NCBI GenBank assembly: GCA_963798655.1
Contig: CAWCUH010000004.1
Span: 434,001 to 498,000, forward strand
Source: CAVSMC01 sp963798655
GTDB taxonomy: Bacteria > Pseudomonadota > Gammaproteobacteria > Burkholderiales > Casimicrobiaceae
Direction of reading: 5' to 3'
Length of the DNA stretch: 64,000 nt
Numbering within the stretch: position 1 is the stretch's first letter; every line of letters begins with the position of its first letter. The notes under the pieces were generated by a model, which worked only from the letters and a program-made list of their open reading frames with translations, had not been told where the DNA came from and made no database searches. Of the stretch, positions 51,210-60,286 are shown piece by piece. The translations under genes were made by a program, and so were the position numbers.

Positions 51210-51740
51210 TCAGCGCGGCAACGGCATCCATGCGGCTGCGGACACGAACCACAGTGCCGCCGCGAGAGTCGTCCCGCCGGCGGTTCCGACGACGATCGCG
51301 AGCTCCGCGCGGCGCAGCAGCCGCGTTAGCAGGAATCCGACCGCCGGAAGCGCAGCGCTCGCAGCGAGCAGCGAAAGCTCCGCCAGCGCGACGAGCGTCG
51401 CCGGCGCGGTGCCGGCGGACCACGCAAGCGCCACGACGGGCCACGAGGGCGCGATCAGCGCGAGCCCGGCGTGAACGGCCGGCCGCCATCCGTAGAGCGC
51501 GCCCGCACGGATGCCGGTCACCGCCAACGCGACGCCGCGAACGAGCCACAGCGCACTGAGCGCGAGCCCGGCGCTGCGACCCGCATCGGTGCCGTGGTCG
51601 AGCGCGAGACGACTGCTGCCGAGCCACCATGCGGCGACGGCGCCCGCGACCACGACACCGGCGATCGCGAACGAACGGTCCGGCCACCCTGCGCTCGCAT
51701 GCTCCGGCGCCGGGGTTCCGGGTCGCCCGCCGGCGCTCAT
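51210..51740 (-). CDS. Multi-helix membrane protein, unknown function
   Basis: A 176-residue protein with four or five membrane helices (AIAGVVVAGAVAAWWLG, ALSALWLVRGVALAVTGI, PAVHAGLALIAPSWPVVALA, LVALAELSLLAASAALPAVGFLL and a C-terminal one). The ATG at 51740 overlaps the stop of the upstream gene (ATGA) and the protein ends 7 bp before the next gene, so it belongs to the operon. No family recognised. The longer frame to 51818 lies inside the upstream gene. Confidence 0.65.
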   Translation of the reverse strand: MSAGGRPGTPAPEHASAGWPDRSFAIAGVVVAGAVAAWWLGSSRLALDHGTDAGRSAGLALSALWLVRGVALAVTGIRAGALYGWRPAVHAGLALIAPSWPVVALAWSAGTAPATLVALAELSLLAASAALPAVGFLLTRLLRRAELAIVVGTAGGTTLAAALWFVSAAAWMPLPR

Positions 51741-53194
51741 GGACGTGCCGCCGTGAGGAGGAGCCATCCCTTCCCTTCCATCCCGATTGCGGTCACGTCG
51801 CCCGGCCGCAACTCCCACAGGGCAGCCACGCGATCGGCCGCGGTCCGCGCCATTGCGATGCGTGTCGGCGCGTCACGAAGAGGCCTGCCCGCCTCGTTGC
51901 GTACGACGGCGCTGCCGCCGGGACCGAGCGGCGGCAGGTCGTGAACGAGGCCGTTCGCGACGAGCGCGCCGCTCGGCCACGCCGTTCGTCCGGTGTTGCG
52001 CATCGCAAGCGATGCATCGGGCCGTGCTTCGACTGCGATTGCCCTGTCGAGCGGAAGCATGCCCGAATAGCACAACCCAACCTGCCGGAACAGCCGCGTG
52101 TCGAATTCGGCGAACGCCAGGCGATCACGGCGGGCATCGAAGTCGAACCGCATCGGCTCGCCTGGTTCACACGGACGTGCCGACGCGAACTGCGGCAGCA
52201 CCGGCTCACGCGCGTGACCTCGCCCGAACCCCGGGAACAATTGCCACGCGTGGTAGCGGGCGATGGACGCGCCGGACTCGGCTTCGCTCCAGACGAATAG
52301 CTGCGCCGGCGGTTGGATGGCGGGCAGCAGCATCAGCATCGCGACGCTTGCGATCGCCGGTAGCAGCACGACGATCGGCCCCGACCTTACCAGCACGAAG
52401 GCGAATGCCGCGAGAGCGAAATACGCGGCAACGAGGACGAGCACCCGACTCCACGCGACGCGACCCGGTTGGGCGAGCTCGCGAATGCCGACGGCGGAGA
52501 TCTCGGGTGCGACGCTCGTCGCGAGCGACGACTTCAGCGCTTGCGCGGCCTCTTCGACCGAGGCCGCCGCCATGACGGCGCGGCCTTCGCACGCATCCAC
52601 ACCGTCGAGCACGTGGCGGACGCCGGCGTCTGCGTTCACCAACACGATGCGTCCGCATTGCGCCGCGTGCGCAAGAAGCGCGGCGAGTTGTCGTCGATCG
52701 AGCGCGCGCAACGTCGGGCCGTCCAGAACGAGTGCATCGGCGCTCGCGTAAGCCGACGCGTTGCGCGGCAGGTCGTCCGCTGCGAGCGCGACGGTATGAA
52801 AGCCTTCGAGGCGCAGCTGCTGATCGCTCGCGAGGCCCACCCCGAGCAGCGGAGTCTCGGATTGCGCGATGCGCACGTCCAGCCGGCGCGAAGGCCCGCC
52901 GGGCGCAGCGGCAGTCACGACGACTTCTTCGGCGGAGGCGATCGGCACCTGCAGCCGCTCGATCCGGCCGGGCTCGAGGTCGACGTCGGCGCGCACGACC
53001 TGCCGTCCCGCCACGACCTCGAGCCTAGCCTGTGTAGCGACGTTGGCGCGCAGGCGCACGTCGAGTTCGGTCGCGCGGCCCGGGCGAGTCCAGCCGTTCC
53101 ACGCGGGCGCCGCCGTCAGGTCGATCCGCGGCTGCGCGTGCGCGTCTGCGATCGCGCAGAGCGCAAGCACGAGCAGCCACGGCGCGCGCGACAC
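51737..53194 (-). CDS. Secreted/membrane protein of the vWA cluster, unknown function
   Basis: A 485-residue protein with a cleavable signal peptide (APWLLVLALCAIADAHA) and an N-terminal beta-rich domain (GRATELDVRLRANVATQARLEV). A region resembling the amidotransferase-like part of vWA-cluster proteins follows (ASADALVLDGPTLRALDRRQ), and two adjacent membrane helices lie at about 245-290. The layout suggests a periplasmic sensor or scaffold with a membrane anchor. The GTG start is 4 bp after the terpene-cyclase-fold gene. No function can be assigned. Confidence 0.68.
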   Translation of the reverse strand: MSRAPWLLVLALCAIADAHAQPRIDLTAAPAWNGWTRPGRATELDVRLRANVATQARLEVVAGRQVVRADVDLEPGRIERLQVPIASAEEVVVTAAAPGGPSRRLDVRIAQSETPLLGVGLASDQQLRLEGFHTVALAADDLPRNASAYASADALVLDGPTLRALDRRQLAALLAHAAQCGRIVLVNADAGVRHVLDGVDACEGRAVMAAASVEEAAQALKSSLATSVAPEISAVGIRELAQPGRVAWSRVLVLVAAYFALAAFAFVLVRSGPIVVLLPAIASVAMLMLLPAIQPPAQLFVWSEAESGASIARYHAWQLFPGFGRGHAREPVLPQFASARPCEPGEPMRFDFDARRDRLAFAEFDTRLFRQVGLCYSGMLPLDRAIAVEARPDASLAMRNTGRTAWPSGALVANGLVHDLPPLGPGGSAVVRNEAGRPLRDAPTRIAMARTAADRVAALWELRPGDVTAIGMEGKGWLLLTAARP

Positions 53195-53198
53195 AGCG

Positions 53199-54285
53199 TC
53201 ACTTGAGGATGTATTCGAGCGCGATCACGCTCCACGCGGTCGCGAGCTCGGGCTTGTCCTCCCACCACAGCGCCGACTCCTTGTTGGTCCACGAACCGTC
53301 GGGGTTCTGCAGCAGGACGAGCCGTTCGGCGAGCTCGTTGCGCCAGTTGTGGCGCTGACCGCGGCCATCGACGAACTCCTTGTCGCCGTAGGCGTACATC
53401 ACCTTGGCGAGCGCGTTGTAGAAGTAGAAGAGCCCGCCCTTCGTATCCGTCCCGGGGTTGCTGTCGAGCGTGTAATTCGTCGACAGCCACTTGTACGCGG
53501 CCTGCACGCGCGGGTCGGCCTTGTCGACGCCGATGAAGAGCAGGCTGATGAGTCCCGCCGCGGTAACCGTTCCGTACGACTTGGTGCCGCCGCCATATTC
53601 GGGCGGGTTGTGCGCGGGCGAGTAGAGGAACCCGCCGTCGTTCGCCGCGTACCTCTGGTCGTTGCTCTCGCTGCGGTTCTGCATGCGGTTCACGAAGATC
53701 AGCGCCTTCTGCCACACCGGATCCTTCGGATCGAACGACGTCTTGCGAAGCGCTTCGAGCGCGATGTACGTGTTCGACAGGTCCGGCCGCTCGTCGCCGC
53801 CGTATCCGAGCCCGCCGTACCAGTTGTCGACCGGCATGAACCCCCGATCCTCGCCGACCTGATGCTTCGCGATGTATTTTTGCCCGTTGGCGACGAGCGT
53901 CGCGTACTTCGCGTCCTTCGTGAGCATCAGCGCGGTTATCGCGACGGCGGTGTTGTAGCCCTCGTCGTGCTTGATTTCGACGATCGAGCCGTCGGGGTTC
54001 GCCTTCGTAGCGATGAATGCCGCCGCGCGCTCGACGCCCGGCTTGTCCGCCTGGGCGGCGCCGCGCGGGTTCTCCAGGAGCGCTCGCACCCACAGCGCCG
54101 TCAGGCCGACCGAGTTGCCGACGGCGCCGGTCGGAGCCTGCTTGCTCCTGAGGAACTTGAGCCCGGAGTCGAGCGCCTGCTGCGCCTTGGCGCGCGTCTG
54201 CGCGTTCATGTCGTCGGCGGCTTGCGACTGCAGGCGTCGTCAGCGCGAGGCCGGTCAGCAATGCAACGAGAACGGTCTTGAACAT
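53199..54285 (-). pseudogene. Secreted squalene-cyclase-fold repeat protein, frameshift in signal region
   Basis: The intact 336-residue part (from 54209) is an alpha/alpha-barrel protein of the prenyltransferase/squalene-oxidase repeat type, with repeats such as GLTALWVRALL, YNTAVAITALML, NTYIALEALRK and LLQNPDGSW. The canonical cyclase acid motif is not evident. A signal peptide (MFKTVLVALLTGLALTTPAVA) with a strong AAAGGAG site begins at 54285 but lies in another frame. One extra base near 54225 separates them; removing it gives a 361-residue exported protein. The internal ATG at 54209 has no ribosome site. Confidence 0.78.
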
Positions 54286-54326
54286 CTGGCTTGCTCCTTT
54301 ACCAAGACAATCGAAATTGAGCGTAA

Positions 54327-54381
54327 GGCGCGGCGCTTCAACGCCGCGCACGCTCGAGGACGATCACGGTACCGGCCGTGA
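54327..54381 (-). promoter_or_regulatory. Paired stem-loops in the leader of the cyclase-fold gene
   Basis: Two hairpins lie between the small peptide ORF and the cyclase-fold gene. One is GCGCGGCG / CGCCGCGC with a 6-nt loop (about 54328-54349). The other is TCACGG / CCGTGA (54364-54381). Neither is followed by a convincing T-run on the minus strand, so an RNA-stability or processing element is more likely than a strong terminator. Confidence 0.4.
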
Positions 54382-54394
54382 CCGGTTGCGGCGG

Positions 54395-54487
54395 TCATGC
54401 ATTTGCGGGCCTGCACGCGCGGGTCGCGCCTGTCGCACCTGCGTAATCGAAAAGGTTCCACCCGGGCATGCAGACACCCGTGGTCAT
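54395..54487 (-). CDS. Possible 30-residue peptide gene
   Basis: A short ORF whose ATG (54487) overlaps the stop of the preceding membrane-protein gene as ATGA. AAGGAG is placed eight bases upstream of it. The peptide begins MTTGVCMPGWNLFDYAG and ends GATRACRPANA, with two Cys, one Trp and one Tyr. Overlap coupling is the rule throughout this operon, which supports translation. With a radical SAM enzyme three genes upstream, a modified-peptide precursor is conceivable; equally it may be a chance ORF. I know of no homologue. Confidence 0.35.
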   Translation of the reverse strand: MTTGVCMPGWNLFDYAGATGATRACRPANA

Positions 54488-55213
54488 GAAACGGGCTCCT
54501 TGAGCGCAGGCAGCAGACGGACGCCGCCTCTCGCAAGGCGCAGCTTCGCGGGTACGAGCGATACGAGCGCGAGCGTCACGGCGAGCGTCCCGTAGAGCAG
54601 GGCGATCTCGGTCAGGCCGGGATACGAGAATCGCAGCGCGGCGAGATTGGCATGCTGGTAGAACCATGGGTTGCGCAGCAGGTCGTTGCCGCTCGCGACA
54701 GCCAGGTGCGTGAGCGGGCTCGCGCCGATGAGCGCATCGACGAGCCACGGCTCGCGAGACGCGAGCAGCTCGGCCGCGGGTCCGAGCCACAGCGGCAGCG
54801 CCCCCAGAAGCGCGAGCGCGATCGTCGTCGTGCGGCCGGCGGTCTCGCGGCTGCATTCGGCGTTGCGCGACTTGCCGAGAAAACGCTCGAGCCGCGCCGC
54901 CGCCGAACTCGTCACCAGCAGGATGAGCAACAGCATCCCGCAGACCGGCAGCGTACGCGCGAAGGTCTGGCCGTTGCCGGTGAATCGCAGCGCGATCGCC
55001 GCCACGCAGGTCGCCGCCAGTGACCAGCCGGCGACGCGCAGCACGGTGCGAATCGCGGTCGTCCCCGTCACCTGGCCAGAAGAGCGGAGCAAGCAAGCCG
55101 ACGCTGGCCGTGACCGCGACGCGGAGCGCGGACGGTTGCAAGCCCATCGCACCGAAGAGGGCGACCGCCGGCAGGGTCGCCGCGGCGAGCACAGCCATGC
55201 GCAATGCGATCAT
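54484..55213 (-). pseudogene. Multi-helix membrane protein with +1 frameshift
   Basis: A membrane protein with about six helices. The N-terminal 46 codons (MIALRMAVLAAATLPAVALFG through VGLLAPLFW) are in one frame. The rest (QVTGTTAIRTVLRVAGWSLAAT to LLPALKEPVS) is in the next. An extra base at about 55075 explains the break; without it the protein has 242 residues. The ATG overlaps the YdjY-domain gene stop (ATGA). No family recognised. The high hydrophobicity on both sides of the break shows both parts were coding until recently. Confidence 0.65.
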
Positions 55214-55926
55214 TTCTTCGCACGCAGCACTTCGACAGTCAGCGCGATGGGCGATCCGACCGGAGGCAGCGCCGCGTTGCCTCGCACCGAGCCGTACGCA
55301 CCGATGCCGACGGCGGCGACCGACTCGATGATCGTATTCGGGTCGTGCACGACGCCGATCAGCGTTCCCGTCATGTCGGCCGCGAACGCAGCGCCCGGTC
55401 GAGTGGCGGGCGCGCCGGTGTACACCCATTCGACCGATTCGGGCTTCACGCCGGACTCGCGACTGAGCAGCGCTTCGGCCGCGGACATCTGCCGCCGGTT
55501 CGCTCCGTCGCCCCACGCGACCGAGATCGCAACCCGCGGACCGACGAGCTGCATCCGGTTGAACTGCTGATAGATCCCAAGATTCGGATCGCGCTCGAGT
55601 CCGATCAGAAGGCACGCGAGGTTGAACTCGCTGCCGGTCGCGTCGAACTCGAGCAGCGTCTCGTATTCCTTCATGCCGCGCGGCGACGTCGCGAGATACT
55701 CGAGCGGGACGTCGACCGCGTGCACGCGTCCCGGGAGGGTGAAGCTGCGCGCGCGCTTGTCGACGACGATCGATCCGATCTGGTAGCGGTCGTCGCCGAG
55801 CGACTTCAGCTCGCCGACCGGCGCCGCAGCGGGCTGCGCGAACGCCGGCCGCACGAATGCCGGTGCAGTCGCCACAGACGCCGTGGCGACGGCGACGGCT
55901 GCGACGGCGCGCCGGCGTTTGTTCAC
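55210..55926 (-). CDS. YdjY-domain secreted protein
   Basis: A 238-residue protein with a signal peptide (KRRRAVAAVAVATASVATAPAFVRPAFAQ). The domain resembles E. coli YdjY, with GSIVVDKRARSFTLPGRVH, PRGMKEYETLLEFDATGSEFNLACLLIG and the later VEWVYTGAPATRPGAAFAADMTGTLIGVVHDP. The function is unknown; the predicted site is the periplasm. The GTG at 55926 overlaps the O-methyltransferase stop (GTGA). It lies in the middle of the long leftward operon. Confidence 0.78.
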   Translation of the reverse strand: MNKRRRAVAAVAVATASVATAPAFVRPAFAQPAAAPVGELKSLGDDRYQIGSIVVDKRARSFTLPGRVHAVDVPLEYLATSPRGMKEYETLLEFDATGSEFNLACLLIGLERDPNLGIYQQFNRMQLVGPRVAISVAWGDGANRRQMSAAEALLSRESGVKPESVEWVYTGAPATRPGAAFAADMTGTLIGVVHDPNTIIESVAAVGIGAYGSVRGNAALPPVGSPIALTVEVLRAKK

Positions 55927-56949
55927 GCCTTCGCTCCGAGCACGACCCGATGCGGCATCGGCGGAGGAAGCGCCACGACGCGCAGGTCGTCGAAGCCGCA
56001 GTCCGCCATCCATCGCTTCACGTCGGCATCGGAATGGACGCCACCGTCGGGCGCCGTCAGCATCATGTTGAGGCCGAACAGCGCGGCGAACGGCGGCCGC
56101 GTGCCGCCTTCGTCGGTGAACACGTCGCTCACGACGAGCAGCCCGCCGTGCACGAGGCAGCGCGCTGCGCGCTCGATCAGGCTGCGGCAGGCCTGCGGCG
56201 TCTCGCGATGGAACATGCCGGACATCAGCACGACATCCTTGCCGGACCCGAAATCCGCGCTGTGATAGCTGCCATCGCGCAGCGTGACGCGCTCGCTCGC
56301 GCCGGCCGCTGCCACGAGCTCGCGCGCGATCGCGGCGACGCCGGGCAGTTCGAGCACCTCCGAGCGAAGCCCGGGGAAGCGTTCGGTCAGCAGCACCGAG
56401 TACGTGCCCGGGCCACCGCCGACGTCGAGCATCGTCCGGCGGCCGCTCAAGTCGAGCACGGCGACCAATGCGCGCGCGATGCCGAGCGCGCGTCCATGCA
56501 TCGCGTGCACGAACGTGCGCGTTCGTGCCGGATCGTCGCCGAGGTAGGTGTCGGCAGCGAGCGCGGGCCGTCCCGAACGAAGCGCGCCCTCGAGGTTCTT
56601 CCACGTGTCGTACAGCTGGTCGCTGTAGCGGATCGCGTTGCCCATGTAGGCGGGGCTCGACGAAACGAGGAACGCCGCCGCGGCCGGAGCATTCTCGAAG
56701 CGGCCGTCGGCGTCGCGCACGAAGCTCGAGTCCCGCGCATGCGCGCAGGAACAGCGTCGTCGCGCGCGGATCGAGGGCGAGCGCCGCGGCGACCTGCTCC
56801 GCCGACTTCGCGCCGTCGGCGAGGATGTCGAAGATGCGCAGCCGGTTCGCCGTGAGCAACACCTGGCTGTCCCAGTACGCGGTGCTCAGGCGCACGATCG
56901 ACGACGGGTCCGCCGCCGCTCGCCCTGCCGTCGCGGCGTGCGCGCTCAC
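55923..56949 (-). pseudogene. O-methyltransferase with +1 frameshift
   Basis: A plant-COMT-like O-methyltransferase. The N-terminal dimerisation/helix-turn-helix part (STAYWDSQVLLTANRLRIFDILADG, ALDPRATTLFLRAC) starts at GTG 56949 and runs to about 56722. The catalytic part is in the next frame: VRDADGRFENAP, MLDVGGGPGTYSVLL as the SAM motif, and MFHRETPQACRSL with the catalytic His. An extra C near 56721 separates them; repaired, the protein has 341 residues, the normal family length. The start overlaps the radical SAM gene stop. Substrate unknown, probably a hydroxylated small molecule. Confidence 0.78.
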
Positions 56950-58181
56950 GCGAGCGCCTCCGCAGCGCGATCGACGTCGCACTCGAGCTGCATGTACGCG
57001 CAGCGGTGGCACATGAAGCCTTCGGAGATCCGCAGCCCGTGGCGGCGGCGAATCGCGTGATAGCGCGCGCTCAGCATCTCGAAGTAGCTGCGGATGCGCG
57101 TGTGATAGTCCGGCCTGTCGCGGCCCCCGGTCGGCCACACGAGCGAGTAGATCGGGATGATGCCGCGGCCGCACAGGTCCTCGGCGCCTTCGACCGCTGT
57201 GCGGGCGGCCTTTTCCCATTCGAGCCCGTGCTCCGGCTCGAGCTCGATGCCGGCGACCATCGCCGAATACACGTTGCCGGGACCCCAAAGGCGAACGGCG
57301 GTCTCGAGCGCCGCGATCCACCCGCGATATCCGACGTAGCGGTTCTTTCCGGGACAGACCTTCGCGAACAGCTCCTCCGACCACATCTCGAGGTTGAAGC
57401 ACACATACTGGACGAGCTTCTCGGCGTGGAAGCGCTCGATCCACTCGTCGGGCAACGCGCCCGAGCCGAGCGCGACCGGGATCCCGCGCGTGTTCATCTG
57501 CTTGACGAAGCGCGCGAGCTGCAGGAAGCGCTCGCCTTCCTTGTTACCGTCGGTGAGCGAGCCGCCGACCAGATAGATGTGGCGGATCTCGGTCTGCGCG
57601 AGCACCGCTTCGACTGCCTCGCGCATGCGCTCGAGCGTCGGCGTCGGAATGCCGACCTGCCCGACCTTCTGACCGAGATGCGCGGTGCGCTCGTCGGGAG
57701 CGCCGTAGGCGCAGAACGTGCAGCGCATCGACACGCCGTCGTGCTTGTGCAGGAAGTACTCGCAGCCGGGCGCCACGTTGATTACGAGCATGTCGCCGTG
57801 CGTGGTGACGCCGGCTTGCGCGAAGGGCAGGCCGTCGTTCGTCTTCTGCGTCATCCATGGCTGCAGCGGCTCGAACCGGATCGCCACCTCGTGATCGCTG
57901 CGGTCGTTCACGAGCACGTAGCCGCGCTGCTGATCGCCCCGGACGTGCCACGGCGAATCCCCGCTGCCGAGCACGCGGATCTCGGTCCCGTCCTCGGTGT
58001 TGATCAGGTAGGGAATAGTCGCGACGCCCTTGCCGCCGGGGTCGTGCTCGCCCGGCTTGAACCGGTACGGGTAGTAGTTCGGCATCGAGTGCAGCGCGGC
58101 GCGGCCGAGCGCGTCCGTGTAGCGGATGCCCTCGCACATCACCTGCACCTTCAACGACGGCGAGCCGGTGAGCGTCATCAT
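56946..58181 (-). CDS. Atypical radical SAM enzyme with C-x13-C-x2-C cluster motif
   Basis: A 411-residue protein with a radical SAM-like core. The iron-sulfur motif appears to be C140, C154 and C157 (GCEYFLHKHDGVSMRCTFC), a C-x13-C-x2-C spacing instead of the standard C-x3-C-x2-C. The barrel signatures IRHIYLVGGSLTDGNKEG, VALGSGALPDEWIERF and NLEMWSEELF follow. Three more Cys (391, 394, 401; CHRCAYMQLEC) could bind a second cluster. It lies between eboC and the O-methyltransferase, which it overlaps. The reaction is unknown. The family assignment rests on motif pattern only. Confidence 0.75.
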   Translation of the reverse strand: MMTLTGSPSLKVQVMCEGIRYTDALGRAALHSMPNYYPYRFKPGEHDPGGKGVATIPYLINTEDGTEIRVLGSGDSPWHVRGDQQRGYVLVNDRSDHEVAIRFEPLQPWMTQKTNDGLPFAQAGVTTHGDMLVINVAPGCEYFLHKHDGVSMRCTFCAYGAPDERTAHLGQKVGQVGIPTPTLERMREAVEAVLAQTEIRHIYLVGGSLTDGNKEGERFLQLARFVKQMNTRGIPVALGSGALPDEWIERFHAEKLVQYVCFNLEMWSEELFAKVCPGKNRYVGYRGWIAALETAVRLWGPGNVYSAMVAGIELEPEHGLEWEKAARTAVEGAEDLCGRGIIPIYSLVWPTGGRDRPDYHTRIRSYFEMLSARYHAIRRRHGLRISEGFMCHRCAYMQLECDVDRAAEALA

Positions 58182-58223
58182 GTCGGCGATTCCTCTCTTT
58201 TCCGTGCGCGCGACGCTACGGCG

Positions 58224-59096
58224 TCACGTGGGTGAAACGAAGCGTTGCAGCAACAGCGTCATCGCGAACAGGCCGAGCGCGAGCGCGGCGGTCGGCCATC
58301 GACCGTGGGCGGCGATCACGACGGCGTCCCACAGGCAGATGCCGGCGAGCAGACTGCCGACCGCCCGGCCGACGTCGCCGGGCCGTCGTCTGCGCAGGAA
58401 CGACAGCGCGTACAGCACCCAGACGAGGAACAGGAGCCCGATGCCTGCGACGAGCGCGTCGTCGAGCGACGCCCGCAGGCCCCAGAGCAGCGGCAAGCCG
58501 AGGAACGCCAGCGGCCACAAGTTGCCGATGCGCCCGAGGTGCTCCTGCTTGGCGATGTACGTGAGCCCGATCAGGTAGCAGAGCAGAAGCGCCCCGATCA
58601 GGTAGACGCGATCCGGGGGATCGGCGGCAAACGCGTACGCCGCCGTCACGTACACGAGCATCCGGCACAATCCCATGACGACGGGACTCACCGCGCTCTG
58701 CTTGTGGTGCGTGTCGTAGAAGACGATCGCCGCTGCGAGAGCGAGGCCGGCGGCGACCGGCCGCCAGCCGGTTCCATCGGCGAACCCGTATCCCACCCAG
58801 GCGAGCAGCACGACGCCGAACGCGAGCATCGCGTAGCCGGCGCCGAAGACGGCGACAGCCGAGACCTCGCCGGACGGTATCGGCCGCTCGGGCCGGTAGC
58901 GCCGGTCGAACTCGCGATCGAACGCGTCGTTCAGGTACATCCCCGCCACGTAGCAGAGCGAGAGCGCGACGACGAGCCACGGCATCCGCGCGTCGAGCGT
59001 CGGCGCGCCGACGATGACGACCCCCGCGAGCGCGTCCGTCCACACCGTCGGCAGGTTCGATATGCGGCCAAGCCTCAACGCGACCGGCCAATTCAC
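58224..59096 (-). CDS. eboC: UbiA-like prenyltransferase EboC
   Basis: A 290-residue polytopic UbiA-family protein. The Mg-prenyl-diphosphate motif NDAFDREFDRRYRPERPIPSG is intact, and a second acidic region (YDTHHKQSAVSPVVMG) lies after the fourth helix. About eight helices are visible. I take the GTG at 59096 as start: AAGGAG is spaced well before it and it overlaps the eboE stop (GTGA). A GTG at 59117 would add seven residues. By homology it is EboC of the ebo cluster, thought to work with a prenylated or lipid-linked intermediate. Confidence 0.86.
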   Translation of the reverse strand: MNWPVALRLGRISNLPTVWTDALAGVVIVGAPTLDARMPWLVVALSLCYVAGMYLNDAFDREFDRRYRPERPIPSGEVSAVAVFGAGYAMLAFGVVLLAWVGYGFADGTGWRPVAAGLALAAAIVFYDTHHKQSAVSPVVMGLCRMLVYVTAAYAFAADPPDRVYLIGALLLCYLIGLTYIAKQEHLGRIGNLWPLAFLGLPLLWGLRASLDDALVAGIGLLFLVWVLYALSFLRRRRPGDVGRAVGSLLAGICLWDAVVIAAHGRWPTAALALGLFAMTLLLQRFVSPT

Positions 59097-60286
59097 GCGA
59101 GCTCCTTGCGTACCCACAGCAGCTCGCGCGCGATCGCCTCATCGATCGGTACGTCGCGCATCCGCGGCGGCAACACCGCCCACGTGTACGTCTCGACCTC
59201 CAGGTGCGGCGAGCGCGGCCGCTGTCGGTGCAGGGCCAACGCCTGTCGCACGAAGCTCTGCGTCGAGCAGAACGGATCGATCTCCTCGACGAACACGGGC
59301 ACGTGGAAGTGCACTCGCCATTCGCGATCGCCGCCGCGCCAGGCATCCGACGCGCACGCAGCGCCGATGTCGACATACCGGTGCAGCGCGCCGGCGCCGC
59401 GCTCGACCACCTGATGCAGGTAGACGCTTTCGTCGAACGCTCGCAGCGCTTCGACGGCACGCGGTGTCACCTGCGGGATGCGCAGTCCCGCGGTCACCTG
59501 GATCTTCGCGATCGGGATGCCGGCGCGCTCCAGCGCGTGCATGCAGTCGGCCGCATCCTCGAACTCGACGGCGGCGTGACACAAATCGAGGCAGACGCCG
59601 AGATGGCGGCGCAGCGCATCGCGCGCGCGCTGCGCATCGATGCGAGCGAGCGATGCGAGGCGCGCGGCGGCGCCTTCGCCGTAGAGGTGCTCGGAAAAGA
59701 AGCGCACCGTTTCGTCGACCGTCTCGAGCAGGCAGCAGGGCTCGGGCTCGAGCGCCAACGCGATGTGCCGACCGGTGCTGCGCTCGATTTCCACCAGATG
59801 CGCGACGTGGCGGACCAGATTGTCGGCGATCGCCGCCACGGCATCCTGCGTCGTCGCGTTCGGCTTGAACGCCCCGGGCACCGTGCTGATGCTGCCCTCG
59901 CGCTCGCCGCCCGCGGCGAGCAGCGCGGACAGCACGTCGGCGAGGCGATTGGTGTATTCGAGCCGCGCTTCGTCGCGCCAGTCGGGCAGGTACACGTGCT
60001 CCTTGACGCGGGTGCCGTGGAACGGCCCGTACGGAAAGCCGTTGACCGTGAAGACGTAGAGGCGGTGGCGCTCGAGAAAGGCGATGAACTCGGCGAGCGC
60101 ACGCGGCGTGCCGAGCCCGTTCACGGCGAGCGCCGACAGGCGCAAGCCGACGCCGAACGCGCTGTCGGGGCACACGCGCCGCCTCACGAGCGGCAGGAAG
60201 CGCTCGAGGTTGGCGCGGATCTCCTCCCACGACTCACCCGCGTGGATGTTCGTGCAGTAGCTGAGATGGCTCGAGCCGATCTTCAT
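59093..60286 (-). CDS. eboE: Metabolite traffic protein EboE (sugar phosphate isomerase-like)
   Basis: A 397-residue TIM-barrel protein of the xylose isomerase/AP-endonuclease 2 type. Metal-binding candidates are in YCTNIHAGESW, ALEPEPCCLLET, CLDLCHAAVEF and the HFHVPVF segment. It matches EboE of the ebo cluster, which in cyanobacteria is needed for movement of a scytonemin precursor to the periplasm. The ATG at 60286 overlaps the eboD stop (ATGA). The enzymatic activity is not established for the family. Confidence 0.86.
   Translation of the reverse strand: MKIGSSHLSYCTNIHAGESWEEIRANLERFLPLVRRRVCPDSAFGVGLRLSALAVNGLGTPRALAEFIAFLERHRLYVFTVNGFPYGPFHGTRVKEHVYLPDWRDEARLEYTNRLADVLSALLAAGGEREGSISTVPGAFKPNATTQDAVAAIADNLVRHVAHLVEIERSTGRHIALALEPEPCCLLETVDETVRFFSEHLYGEGAAARLASLARIDAQRARDALRRHLGVCLDLCHAAVEFEDAADCMHALERAGIPIAKIQVTAGLRIPQVTPRAVEALRAFDESVYLHQVVERGAGALHRYVDIGAACASDAWRGGDREWRVHFHVPVFVEEIDPFCSTQSFVRQALALHRQRPRSPHLEVETYTWAVLPPRMRDVPIDEAIARELLWVRKELA

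Noticed and set aside
55210..57444. A 744-codon minus-strand open frame joining YdjY and part of the O-methyltransferase
   Set aside because: It is a composite: the YdjY frame, an out-of-frame middle, and the N-terminus of the O-methyltransferase, created by the +1 break. It is not a fusion protein.
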